Positions 31,232 to 41,617 of a stretch of DNA of 57,976 nt are shown here, in pieces. The stretch is from contig NZ_JAED01000008.1 in NCBI RefSeq assembly GCF_000518725.1, positions 1 through 57,976 of the forward strand. The letters are read 5' to 3'. A program made the position numbers and the translations under genes. Origin of the DNA: Mesoplasma seiffertii ATCC 49495 (GTDB taxonomy: Bacteria; Bacillota_I; Bacilli_A; Mycoplasmatales; Mycoplasmataceae). Within the stretch, counting starts at the first letter, position 1, and each line of letters starts with the position of its first letter. The notes under the pieces are model-generated. The model made no database searches. It was not told the origin of the DNA and saw only the letters and a list, made by a program, of their open reading frames with translations.

Positions 31232-32536
31232 ATGAAAGACACTCCAAAAAAAATATCAGAAATACAATTAAAACCCGTTGTCCAAATTAAGAATATATCA
31301 AAGCTTTTTGGAAAGCATAATTGAGCAGTCAAAAATGTTAGTTTTCCAATTTATCCGAAAGAATGTATTTCATTACTTGGGAGTAATGGTAGTGGTAAGA
31401 CAACCTTAATAAGTTTAATCGCCAATAGTATTAAACCGACTTTGGGAGAAATTACTTACTCGTTTGAAGAAAGCGACTTAAATCAGATTATTGGTTTTCA
31501 AAATCAACATCAAGATTGACCTGCGGGATTTTTAGTTAAGGACATTACAGCAATTTGAATTTCGGCTTATGAAGTTATTGATCAAGAGTGAGTTATTTAT
31601 TTAAAAGAAGTTTTTGGAATCAATCAAATTTGGAATAAATATTTAGCAAAACAGTCAATAGTAACGAAACAACTATTTGCATTATTTTTAGTTTTTTTAT
31701 ATAAACCGCGATTAGTACTAATTGATCAATTATCTTCGGACATTGATTGAAAGAATTCGGAAAAAATTAGTAAATTATTGATAGATTACATTAAAGCTGG
31801 AAATACAGTAGTTTTAAATTCTCCAAGTCCGTATTTTTTAGAGCGTTTATCGACTAGAGTAATTTATATTAGCGGAGGAGAAATTATTGATGATTTAAGT
31901 AAGACAAAAATTAAACGTGAATATAAAACAATGATGAATTATAGTAAGGCATTAGTTAAAGAAGAAACAATTAAAGAACGTAGCTCAAATAATAAGCGAA
32001 AAGTTTTTTCTCCAATTGTTACTAAGCTGAACAATTATATAGTTCAATTGCAAGATGCTATTAAAGGATATGTTAATTACAAGCATTTAGAGTTAAGTAA
32101 GCTTGATGAGGAAACTATCAATACTGTTTTTGCAGTTGCCAGTTTAAAAGAAGTTATTGCCGAGTTTTATAAGCAAGAAATTAATAAGCAATCAATTAAG
32201 AATGTTATTAAGTTAATTAAAGAAACTCGAAAGTACTTATTTAAAACTCGCAAGCATATCAAAGCTTGAAACCCGCGCTTAAGCAGTAGAATAACTAAAA
32301 TATTAAAAACAATTATTAAATATTTAGAAGGGGATTTGATCGCAATTTTTGCTAATGAAAAAACTCTTTATCAACAAAGTGATGAGCAAAACATTTTGTC
32401 ATTGAAAGAACGTCAACAATTAAAACGTTTAAAACGAAAATATATTAAAGAAGAAATACGTCATCTAAAAACAATTGCTCGTCGTGAAAAACTAAAACAA
32501 ACATTGCGTTTAAAACGTATGAAGAGTAAACAATAA
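31232..32536 (+). CDS. Degenerate ABC ATPase with C-terminal extension
   Basis: The 434-residue protein has a good Walker A (LLGSNGSGKTT, Lys56) and a Q-loop-like segment (IGFQNQHQDW). The LSGGQ signature is not recognisable (AKQSIVTKQ). Walker B reads LVLIDQL, with Gln166 where the catalytic Glu should be, and the H-loop histidine is absent (TVVLNSPSP). After about residue 220 comes a 200-residue, mostly helical Lys-rich extension of unknown kind. It overlaps the next permease gene by one base. It probably binds ATP but hydrolyses it poorly, or acts as a regulatory partner. Confidence 0.85.
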
Positions 32537-33582
32537 TGAATATGAAAAATTTTAGAATATCTTTAAAGTTATTAAAAGCTCAGACGTTAAACTACTTTAC
32601 TGATCCTACGAATATCGTTTTAAACTTTGTAATTACGTCTGTAACAATGCTTAGCTGAATTGCGTTTAAACCAGTTGGTAGTGATGGTTTTTCATCTGAC
32701 CCCTTTGTTCTGGCAAGTGCAATTGCTATTAGTCAAATTAGAAACTCACAGCATACCTTTACCACAATGCTAGTTGATTGAAGAGACAAAAGTTTTTTTA
32801 AAGCAATGGCGCAAACCCCAGTTTCAAAAAGAATGGTCTATAGCTGTATGTTTATTTTTAACTGACTTATTAATTTATTAATGTTTGTATTTTTATTTAG
32901 TTTGGCAATGTTTTTTGCTAATCAACGTAATGCTTTAGCAAAAATTGATTTAATCCCATTGATTATAGGTTTTATTTTAAATGTAGTATTATCAAATCTA
33001 ATGGCCTTGGTTATCGTTCAAATTTTTAAAAACCGTGATATAGCAACAATTTTTGCTTTGATTTCATATTTTGGACCAATGTATTTATTGGGACTGGGTA
33101 TTCCTTGAAATGTTGCTGGGCAAATTAAAATGCTAAACATTATCACATATCTATTCCCTCATCGCTATCCGTTGAATTTAATTCAAGCGAGTTGGTCAGG
33201 ATTTTCAGCTAATATGGAGTTTCCAAATGTTGACCCGAATTCTTGATTGGGAATTCATGGATTTGGCTATAATGGTCAGGGTTGATGACTTCCAGCAATA
33301 ATTTCGCTAGCTTGAATTTTTGGTTTCTTGGTATTGTTTATTTTGTTAATTAATAGAAACTATCCAATGCGTTCAAAAACAAAAAAATATCAAAAGCTAT
33401 CATCTTATAACTTGCATAAAGATAGTATTGATAAAATTAAGCATTCAAATACTTTAGAAGAATTAAATCAACACATTCAGTTAATTAAAATAGATCATCA
33501 ACAATACAAAAAACAAAGCAAGAGTATTAAAAAACTAAAAGTAAAAAAGTCTAAGGAGAGTCAAAAAAATGAAGCAGTATAG
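32536..33582 (+). CDS. ABC-2 type permease (first of a pair)
   Basis: The 348-residue protein has about six membrane helices (for example MLSWIAFKP, LINLLMFVFLFSLAMFF, IIGFILNVVLSNLMALVIVQIF) and a short basic C-terminal tail. The region FPHRYPLNLIQASW is shared in form with the next permease (LHPFRYSVNIMQAGF). Its ATG overlaps the ATPase stop (TAATG), and its end overlaps the next gene by 14 bp. The three genes are translationally coupled and probably form one exporter with two different membrane halves. The substrate is unknown. Confidence 0.82.
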
Positions 33583-34519
33583 TTTCAAGCGCGAATGAAG
33601 AGTATTTTGACTTTTTCAAAAAGTACAAACGAAAAATTGATTTAAAAATTATATGAACATATTTTTAGGGTTTTTTATTTGTTTGTATACAATGTTATGT
33701 TGAATGGCATTCAAAAATAGCGATCCGTTCATAATGATTTCAGGTATTTGCGTGGCAATAATTCGAAATTCCATGTGTTGTTTTTTGAAAACTTTAAGTG
33801 AATGAAGAGAACGTGGCGTATGAGAAAAAATTACATTATCGCGAATTTCAACAATAACCAAGCATGCTGCGCTAATTTTTTTCAATATTTTTTCAACTTT
33901 AATTATTTGTCTATTAATATTTGTAATAACTATTGCTTGCTTTCCCCAGCAAATTGATTATTTAAGCAATATAAGTCCTAAAATGTTACTTTTAGGAATC
34001 CTGTTATGTTGAATCACTTGTTATGTTGTGGCATTAGCAATTCATCAAACTTTTAGAAATTATAAAGCAGCAAATATGGTGAGTCTTTTATTTTACTTTA
34101 CATCATTGCAGTTTTTAGGTTTAGGTTTTCCTTTTGAAACAATAACTGCGGTTAAATGATTAAATTATGTTTTATATTTACATCCATTTCGCTACAGTGT
34201 TAACATCATGCAAGCAGGATTTGTAAATGCGCCGAATATGCTTTATAGCTATGTTGGTTCTGAAGGAACCACAGTTGTAGTTGATTTTGGTTACAATCAA
34301 ATTAGTTGGTTACCATACTTGTTAGCTTTTGCAATCATAGTGATATTTAGTTTAGTATATTTTGTGAGATCAAAAACCTTAAAAGTATGAACTAATCAAT
34401 ATCTTGGAATTAACTTATTATCTCAATCAGCAAGCAATGAATATATTAGAAGTATCAAGTTAGCCCAAAGTTTAGAAGAAGTAAAACAGTTAAGAAAACT
34501 TAGAAAGAATAGGGATTAA
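33569..34519 (+). CDS. ABC-2 type permease (second of a pair)
   Basis: The 316-residue homologue of the preceding permease has about six helices and matching motifs (LYLHPFRYSVNIMQAG). AAGGAGAG precedes the ATG, inside the preceding gene. Trp codons are largely TGA. The C-terminal segment YIRSIKLAQSLEEVKQLRK parallels NTLEELNQHIQLIK in its partner. It presumably forms a heterodimer with the 32536 protein, driven by the ATPase at 31232. The next small gene starts one base after its stop. Confidence 0.82.
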
Positions 34520-34520
34520 T

Positions 34521-34724
34521 ATGATTTGTATTAAACATGATTGTAATCAAACTAGCAGTGCCTGAATTGAAGAAAACATTTTAGATGTTACTTCAACTGA
34601 TAATAAATGAGTTACAGCTGAGCCAACCTTTAAATTAGCACAAGTTCACTATTGTAAGCTCCACTTTCACGAAATCATTCAAGAAATCACAGGCTTCAGC
34701 GGTCACCAACATCCGTCTGAATAG
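34521..34724 (+). CDS. Tiny Cys-containing protein (paralogue 1)
   Basis: The 67-residue protein begins MICIKHDCNQTSSAW and continues VTSTDNKWVT, then YCKLHFHE. Three Cys and several His residues suggest a small metal site (C-X4-C and C-X2-H). It starts one base after the permease stop, so it belongs to the ABC operon. A close homologue lies 71 bp downstream. No family is recognised. Confidence 0.75.
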
Positions 34725-34795
34725 TTTTGTTAAATGATAGATAAATGATAAAATTATAATGCAAGTAAAAATATATTATGTAAAAGGAGAAAATA

Positions 34796-34990
34796 ATGAT
34801 TTGTATTAAAGATGATTGTAATAAACCAGCAAGTGCAACAATGGCTGAAGATGTCTTGGATGTAACTGCAACTGATAACAAGTGAGTAACTGAGGAACCA
34901 ACTTTTAAAAAGGCTAATATTGCATATTGCAAAGAGCATTTCCAAGAAATGATGGATGTGTTAGCTAACTCACGTGCGATTAAAGAATAA
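34796..34990 (+). CDS. Tiny Cys-containing protein (paralogue 2)
   Basis: The 64-residue homologue of the preceding gene shares MICIKxDCNxxxSA, LDVTxTDNKWVT, EPTFK and YCKxHF. AAAGGAG lies 5 nt before its ATG and TATAAT at 34755-34760 may give it its own transcript. The conserved residues are the likely metal ligands Cys3, Cys8 and the YCKEHF Cys/His. It arose by tandem duplication. The function is unknown; a small soluble zinc protein or metal carrier for the adjacent transporter is only a guess. Confidence 0.78.
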
Positions 34991-35023
34991 GCAATTACAA
35001 TAAAAAATATTTTATTAAGATAG

Positions 35024-35087
35024 TGAACCCCAGAAAAGTAACTACAGTAAAAACTTGTATAGTTACTTTCAAAAGGGTTCATTTTTT
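35024..35087 (+). terminator. Long stem-loop, second copy of the 965-1025 design
   Basis: GAACCC (35025-35030 region) pairs with GGGTTC (35075-35080) outside, and AAAGTAACTA with TAGTTACTTT inside, followed by T6. It has the same total size and end sequences as 965-1025. It ends the tiny-protein transcript. Confidence 0.65.
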
Positions 35088-35220
35088 ATGTGTGAAATAT
35101 GAAAAAACATTGATGATTTATTGAAAAAATTACACGAAGTCATATATCCAAAAAGTTTTTTGGTCTTTATTAATCTTTGTAATAATAAAAAATAATAATA
35201 GATTCGAAAATGATGAGAAA
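35088..35220 (+). other. Remainder of the 300-bp gap; possible 35-codon frame
   Basis: A short frame opens at ATG 35088 (MCEIWKNIDDLLKKLHE) and runs 35 residues to a TAA. It lacks a Shine-Dalgarno site and sits on the 3' side of a terminator. It may be a gene remnant. I see no other signal here. Confidence 0.25.
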
Positions 35221-35251
35221 ATAAAAACTACAAACTCTTGTAAGCTTGTAG
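35221..35251 (-). terminator. Terminator of the formate/nitrite channel gene
   Basis: On the minus strand CTACAA and TTGTAG pair across a 12-nt loop, followed by TTTTTAT. Confidence 0.7.
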
Positions 35252-35294
35252 TAAGTTAATATAAAGTTTTATTTAATCCCTATTGGGGTTCACT

Positions 35295-36416
35295 TTATTT
35301 AGATGTTCTTTTTTTATTGCTTTTAAATCTTGCTTTACGTTGGTTAGCATTTGGGTGTTCTCTTAAATATAAAATTTCTGTTAAAAATTTTAAACGAGCT
35401 TCTTTTAATAATAAAGTGTCGTAATCAATGTTAAATCATCCCATAAATAGTCCAATAATTAATGCACCCACAAAGTTTCCAACAATCGCTGGTAAAATAT
35501 TTAATAAAATAAATAATCAAGCAGCATTAGCGTTAAATACTAGCTGTGCGCTTCCGTCTAAGTTAGTATTTAAAACAATATTTCCATCAATAGCCATTAA
35601 AATTAATGATCATGCTCCATATCAGTTAGCAACTGAGTGTTGGTAACCTCCGATTGCGAAAAACATTAAAATTAGTAAATACATAATCATTGAAGCAACA
35701 GTGTTACCTTTAGTTGATTTTGCTCCTTGAGTTGCTAAACAAATCAAAAAGTTACATAAAATCGCACTTGCAAAAACTAATGTAATTGTTTTTCAAACGT
35801 CACTTCCAGTAATTGCTTCTCCAGCTCCCAATTTATGACCAACATTATATAGTTTATGCAAACCAAATCCGTCATAAACTTTAGTAATAATGTTGTTATC
35901 TGGTGCACCACCAGCAAATCCATTAGCTAAGTACAAAATTGAAACAAAAATTCCAATTCCTAAAATGTTTCCTAAATAAACTCAAGCACAAGCTTTTAAA
36001 AATATTGATCAGCGTTCAACTTTTTTAAACATTGTTCGGTTATATCACATGTGAGCTGTAACAAATCCTCCCCCAAGGAAAGAAATCATTAAAATAACTC
36101 CGGCGAATAATAATCCTGTTAGTAATTTAGCAACAGAAGGATTAGAAATTGCATATGTTGAATAAACAACTGCTGTATATGCAAACCCAATTCAAATCCC
36201 TGCTAAAAGACCTCCCATTAATTGTTTTAGTCAGTTTTGACGTAATCCATCAGAAATAACACGAAATGTGTGAATATATCCATAGTTATGATAAGCAATA
36301 TCTTTACTATATAGTGGAGTATAATCAACTTGTTCTAAACTTTGAATTTCGTTCCGAATTTCGTCGTCAGATAAGTTTCTAGTACTTTTAAAAAATCTTT
36401 TTTTTATACTTTCCAT
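35295..36416 (-). CDS. Formate/nitrite transporter family protein (copy 1)
   Basis: The 373-residue protein fits the FNT family of pentameric six-helix channels for formate, nitrite, lactate or similar small anions. Recognisable parts are KQLMGGLLAGIWIGFAYTAV, WVYLGNILG, SAILCNFLICLATQGA, GYQHSVANWY and LPAIVGNFVGALIIG. It is longer than usual (about 280 residues) owing to a 60-residue charged N terminus and a basic C-terminal tail. It has its own promoter at 36592-36620 and a structured leader. A paralogue lies upstream. In a fermenting mollicute it could export formate or lactate. Confidence 0.9.
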
Positions 36417-36540
36417 ATAACCTTTCTAAATACCATTTATTGGCACAAACAAACACTTTTTTAAATTGATGGTTTTACTAAGAGTTTTTTAAAGTTAAGT
36501 TTAAAAAAACATAAATTTAAAAAACGCATTTATCTTGTTT

Positions 36541-36600
36541 GATATAATCAGCAAAACAGTTTGTTCTGCTAATCAGAGAAACCTAAATATGATTATATTC
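36541..36600 (-). promoter_or_regulatory. Structured leader or operator of FNT copy 1
   Basis: AGCAAAACA (36550-36558) and TGTTCTGCT (36562-36570) form a hairpin with one mismatch, bracketed by GATATAATCA (36541-36550) and TGATTATAT (36590-36598). It lies at or just after the transcript start. It may be a regulator site or an RNA element; no known riboswitch pattern is recognised. Confidence 0.4.
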
Positions 36601-36620
36601 TTATAACAAAACTATTTCAA
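36592..36620 (-). promoter_or_regulatory. Promoter of FNT copy 1
   Basis: On the minus strand TTGAAA (36620-36615), 17-nt spacer, TATAAT (36597-36592). The leader to the start codon is about 170 nt. Confidence 0.7.
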
Positions 36621-36712
36621 TATAAAAAATGTCTTAAAAAATACTTTAAAATATCGATAAAAGTATGCTTAAAACTATTTATCTAAGCAACTGAAAGTAG
36701 CACTAAAGTTTT

Positions 36713-37750
36713 TTAATCGTTAGTTGATAATCGAGACTTCAAAATGCTTTGTAAAAATTTTAAACGACTACTTTGAAGCAACAAACGGTCATAGTCGTTG
36801 TTGAATCAACCCATAATTGTTCCGATTATTAATCCCCCAAAAAAGTTGCCTATAAGTGCGGGAATAATATTTACTAGGATATATCATCAAGAACTATTGT
36901 TATTAAAAGTTATTTGAAAAAGTTCTTGGTTAGAGTCAATAGTTAATAAGATCATTATTCATCCACTGTACCAGTTTGCAACACAATGTTGATAACCTCC
37001 AATTCCAAAAAATACTACAATACAACTGATCATAATCATTGCCGCAACAGCATCACCTTTAGTTGCTTTAGAACCCTGAATAGCAACACAAATCAATATT
37101 CCACATAAAATTGCACTAGCGGTGATTGTTCCAATAGTTTTCAAGATATCATTAACACTTATTGAGGTATGATTTTTTAAATGAACTCCAATAGAGCCCA
37201 TCTTATTCAAACCAAAGTTTTGATAAATTTTAGTTAGCAGCAAATTATTAGTACTATCATAACCATTAGCTAAATAAAGAATTGTTACGAAAAGTCCAAT
37301 TCCTAAGATATTACCTAAATAAACTGAACCACAAGCTTTCAAAAAAAATTCTCATTTTTCAATTCTTTTAAAAATAGCTCGAGAGAATCATAAGTAGGCT
37401 GTTAAGAAACCTCCACCCAAAAATAAAATAATCACCATTGAGCCAATAAAAATAAAGCCTGTTAATAATTTGACGACTGAAACATTATCAATTGCATATG
37501 TTGAATAAGCAATTGCAGTGTAGGCAAAACTAATCCAAATTCCTGCCAATAATCCACCCATAAACTGTTTTAAAATATTTAAATGAAGACCATCAGCAAG
37601 AAGTCTAAAAGTGTGAATATATCCAAAGCTGTGATAAGGTAAATCTTTACTATAAAGTGGACTATAGTCAATAGATTCTAATTCAGTTATTTCAGCTTGA
37701 ATCTCTTTGGTTGTTAATTTTTTTGTTGATTTGAACTTTATTGTTTTCAT
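36713..37750 (-). CDS. Formate/nitrite transporter family protein (copy 2)
   Basis: The 345-residue paralogue of the FNT protein at 35295 has the same N-terminal module (YSPLYSKDLPYHSFGYIHTFRLLADGL against YTPLYSKDIAYHNYGYIHTFRVISDGL) and the same channel motifs (ACGSVYLGNILG, SAILCGILICVAIQGS, GYQHCVANWY). It lacks the long basic C-terminal tail. No clear Shine-Dalgarno site precedes the ATG; TATAAT on the minus strand at 37798-37803 may be the -10. The two differ at residues in their loops and may carry different anions. Confidence 0.9.
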
Positions 37751-37835
37751 GTTATGAGAATGTATTTCTATATGCTTTTAAAAATATATTTACAAATATT
37801 ATAAAACATTATTTTATTGAAAAATTACAAAACAT

Positions 37836-37857
37836 TTAAAAAAGGCCGAAGCCTTTT
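37836..37857 (-). terminator. Terminator with UUCG tetraloop
   Basis: On the minus strand AAGGC-TTCG-GCCTT is followed by six T; it ends the trpS operon. Confidence 0.88.
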
Positions 37858-37861
37858 AAGA

Positions 37862-38026
37862 TTATTTAGTTTTAGTTTGCTCTTCTAAAATTTCAATCAT
37901 CACGTTGTCGCAATCTTTTAAAGGATCGTCACAACTAGCGTTGTTCATTGATTCTCATTCTTCAACAGTTAACTCATCTAAATATTTATTAAATGCTTTA
38001 ACAAAAATTCTTTCGGTTTTACTCAT
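37862..38026 (-). CDS. Small acidic protein downstream of trpS
   Basis: The 54-residue soluble protein begins MSKTERIFVKAFNKYLDEL and contains two Cys (NASCDDPLKDCDN). It starts one base after the trpS stop, with AAAGGAAA upstream inside the trpS end, so it is cotranslated. No family is recognised. Confidence 0.7.
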
Positions 38027-38027
38027 C

Positions 38028-39038
38028 TTATTTCCTTTTGTAGTTCAACCCCATTAAGTTTTGAACTTTATTTAATTTCTTGCTAGCAATTTTTCGTGCC
38101 TTAGCAGCTCCCTGATCTAATCATTGTTCAACTTCAGCAGAGTTATATAGTTCTTTGTAACGAGCTTGAATAGGTTCCATAACTTCTAATAAAGCTTCAA
38201 TAACATCATCTTTCAAATCCTTATAATTTTTACCTTCTCAACGAAGCAATGCTTGTTCTAAAGGAATATTTTTCAATGTTGTATAGATATCAATCAAGTT
38301 AGTTACTCCAGGCTTTTTAATTGGGTCATGCTTGATTAAATTTTCTGAATCAGTTACAGCAGCAGTAATCTTACTTCGAATATCGGCTGGACTATCTAAC
38401 ATTTTAATAATTGCCTTAGGATTATCTGAAGACTTACTCATTTTTTTAGTAGGGTCTTGTAAATCCATGATTTTCAGTTTGTTTTCAGTAACTAGACATT
38501 CAGGAATTACGAACATTTCTCCATAACGATTGTTCATTCGCATTGCTAAATCACGAGTTAGTTCAACGTGTTGTTTTTGGTCAATTCCGACTGGAACAAA
38601 TTCGGCATCATATAGTAAAATATCTGCTGCCATTAATGTTGGATAAGTGAATAATCCAGCAGGAATATATCCTTTTCCTGATTCTTCAGCTTTTTGTGAT
38701 TTATCTTTATATTGAGTCATTCGTGATAATTCACCAATTGTTGATTGAGTATTTAGGATTCAGCCTAGTTGCGCATGCTCCAAGACATCTGATTGTAAAA
38801 AGATCACTGATTTGTTGGGATCCATTCCACAAGCAAAATATAAAGCTGCAATTTCTTTAATATTTTTTCTTAAAACTTCTTTATCTTGGGGAACAGTAAT
38901 TGCATGTAAGTTTGCGATAAATACATGCATTTCGTATTCCTCTTGAAAATTAACCATACGCTTGACAGCTCCTAGATAATTTCCTAAAGTCATTGTTCCA
39001 CTTGACGTGATGGCTGATAACATTTTTTTCTTTGTCAT
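38028..39038 (-). CDS. trpS: Tryptophanyl-tRNA synthetase
   Basis: The 336-residue class I synthetase charges tRNA-Trp. The HIGH-like motif is SGTMTLGNYLGA (residues 13-24) and KMSKS is at 199-203. The start at 39038 is preferred over an upstream ATG at 39059 because GAGGAG lies 8-13 nt before it. In this organism the enzyme must serve a tRNA reading UGA as well as UGG. It is the first gene of a short operon with the 54-residue protein and is divergent from the sucrose operon. Confidence 0.96.
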
Positions 39039-39164
39039 AAATACTTTCTCCTCTTTCATTTAAAGATAGATTAATTTTATAGGAAAACCTCGTAAATGAA
39101 AATAAGCAAAGATAAGATAAAAGTTTAAAAAACTTATAATCATAACCCTTAATAATCGTGGCTT

Positions 39165-39181
39165 TATAAATATTATTTATA
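39165..39181. promoter_or_regulatory. Inverted repeat before the sucrose PTS gene
   Basis: TATAAAT-ATT-ATTTATA is a perfect 7-bp-arm repeat placed between TATAAT (39135-39140) and the ribosome-binding site. It is a candidate operator for the GntR protein at 40909. Confidence 0.4.
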
Positions 39182-39194
39182 CGAGGTGAAAAAA

Positions 39195-40871
39195 ATGAAA
39201 AAAGTCAATTGAAATAAAGACGCATCTCAGATTATCGAGTTTCTTGGAGGGAAAGAAAATATTAAAGATATTTTCCACTGTGCAACTCGTTTGCGTTTTT
39301 ATCTAAAAGATCAGTCATTGTTAGAAGTCGAACATTTAAAAGCAATGCCAATTGTCAAAGGTTACAATAAAGCTAACGAAGAAAATCAGCTAATTATTGG
39401 AACCGGAGTTGTTGATAAAGTTTTCAAAGCTATTCAACAAGAATTGAATGGTAGTGGAAATACAGGAAGTTTTTCTACTGAAAACTCTAAAAAAGATCGC
39501 TTATGAAAAAAAGAATTAAGCATCAAGTCAAACACTCTAATGATCAGTAAACGTGGTCTGTCATCATTTGCAGCAATTTTCGTACCATTAGTTCCCGTAT
39601 TTATTGCTGGAGGGATGAGCTTAGCATTATACTCACTTCTTCAACAAATTCATCCAAACTCAGGAATGGGGAAAATCTTAGATATTATTGGTGGAGCGAT
39701 TTTAGGTAGTTTACCAGCATTTGTTGGATATACAGCAGCCAAAAAATGAGGTGGTAACCCATTTTTAGGGTTAGCAATGGGATTAATTCTAGTTGCTCCG
39801 GGATTATTAAATTCTTATGCCACTAGTCAACCAATTTTATTAGGATTTGATATTAATACTCCTGAGGCCGATATTCAACAGGCGGCTAAGGATGCTTATG
39901 AAAATTGATTAGCAGTTAATAATGCTACTGAAGCACAATTTCCAATGAAAGATATTGTGGGAACATATAGCACATTATTTTCTGGATTTTGAAAAATTAA
40001 GTTAATTGGATATCAAGCTCAAATTGTTCCAGTTTTACTAGTACTAGCAATTTCAGTTAACGTTGAGAAATTACTACGTAAAATTACTCCGGATGTTTTA
40101 GCAATCATTGTTGTTCCATTAGTAACAGTTATCTTAACAACTTGATTAGCATTTTGAGCAATTGGGCCATTAGGTCAAATAATCGGTCAAGGTTTTGCTA
40201 AAGGAATTACTGCAATCTTCAAATACACTAACTATACTGGTATTGGATTTGGAGGAATGTTGTTTGCTGGATTCTATCCATTATTAGTTATTACAGGTTT
40301 ACACCAAGGATTCTTACCAATTGAAGCACAATTGTTAATGGATAGTAAATTACAGTTTGGTCATTCATTCTCATTTATTACTCCAGTTGCCTGTGTATCA
40401 AATATTGCACAAGGAACAGCATGTTTAATGTTAATTTTCTTTATTAAAAGTAAACAAGAAAAATCAAAAGCTATTTCCGGATCATTTGGAGCTAACTTAG
40501 GAATTACTGAACCAGCAATGTTTGGGGTTAACTTACAATTAAAACCTCTACTTGTAGGATCAATTATTGGTTCAGCTATCGGAGGGTACTGATTAGGAAT
40601 GACTCATACTGTCGCTAACTCTTTAGGAAGTGCTTCATGAATTGGGTTAGTTCAATTTGACTGAACAACCGAATTTGTGCAAAAATATTTTGCTGATAAC
40701 AATATCCATGCAACCTTTTCAAGTTTAGCCCCAGGAGTGAATGTAACAATTGCCATGCTCATTTCCATGGCTGCAACTGCAACTGCGTCATACTTCTTAT
40801 TAAAATCAAAATGAGGGAAATCTTCATTAGAACAGTATAAAAATCAAATAGTTGAATCTAAATCTATATAA
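39195..40871 (+). CDS. scrA: Sucrose-type PTS EIIBC
   Basis: The 558-residue permease has an EIIB domain first (Cys29 in FHCATRLRF) and a glucose-superfamily EIIC (GLHQGFLPIEAQL, ANLGITEPAMFGV). It has no EIIA and would use crr. Sucrose is inferred from the sucrose-6-phosphate hydrolase and fructokinase genes downstream. AGGTG precedes the ATG. It heads a four-gene operon. Confidence 0.93.
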
Positions 40872-40908
40872 TATTTAAAAAGTTAATTGGGAGAAATAAT
40901 AAATATAT

Positions 40909-41601
40909 ATGGAAAAGAAATGAAAAATTGTTTTTGACTACTTACTTAATCTTATTAAAAGTAATGAGATTGAGGATGGAGGATTACTGCCAAGTCAAAA
41001 TCGATTAAAAACCCGCTTTAAATACAGCGAGCAGCCAATCAGAATTGCCTTTAATAAACTAATTGAATTGAAACTTGTTGAATCAGTTCCGGGAAAAGGG
41101 TTTGTAGTTACTAAGAAAAGTAAAACCAATCAGCTATTTAGTTTTCGCGAATTGTTTCCAAATAGCGTAAGCGAGTTTTATGATTTAGAAGAAGTTTATG
41201 TTGATAAAACTTTATCAAAGCAATCAGGATTTTATCCCGGTTCAACAGTTTACAAATTTAAATCAAAACGTTATGTTGATAATAAAATTATGATTTATCA
41301 AGAAAGCTGATTGAATAAGGAAATCTTTAAAAACATTAGTTTGGACTATTTAAAAGAATTCGGATTAATGAAATATGTTGATGAGAAATCGGCAGTAAAA
41401 GTTAGTCACTGTTTAAAAAATATTTATGGCCAACAATCAACATCAGAACTAAATTTATCTGTAATATTTGAAGATTCTGATTGTAATCAAGCAATCGTTG
41501 ATCGTGGAATGTTATTTGATATATATAATGAACTTATTGAATTTCGCTTAAGTTACTACAAACTTAGTGATTTTAATTGAGAATTTATTGAATGAAGATA
41601 A
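40909..41601 (+). CDS. GntR-family regulator of the sucrose operon
   Basis: The 230-residue protein has a GntR winged helix (LLPSQNRLKTRFKYSEQPIRIAFNKLIELKLVESVPGKGFVVT, read in two parts at about residues 26-68) and a C-terminal UTRA-like effector domain. It lies inside the operon between permease and hydrolase, so it may control its own synthesis. The ATG is 15-20 nt from GGGAG, a weak initiation context that may keep levels low. The effector is presumably sucrose-6-phosphate or fructose. Confidence 0.88.
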
Positions 41602-41617
41602 TAGAAAAGAGAAAGAA

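Noticed and set aside
35088-35195. 35-codon frame MCEIWKNIDDLL... as a gene or transposase start
   Set aside because: No ribosome-binding site, position right behind a terminator, and no recognisable family; kept only as a low-confidence note.
36541-36600. Known riboswitch in the FNT leader (fluoride, preQ1 or purine type)
   Set aside because: The stems exist, but none of the conserved bases of those classes are visible, so it is reported only as an unnamed structure.
39039-39059. Upstream ATG (39059) as the trpS start
   Set aside because: GAGGAG lies inside that extension and fits the ATG at 39038, which also gives the usual N terminus of the family.
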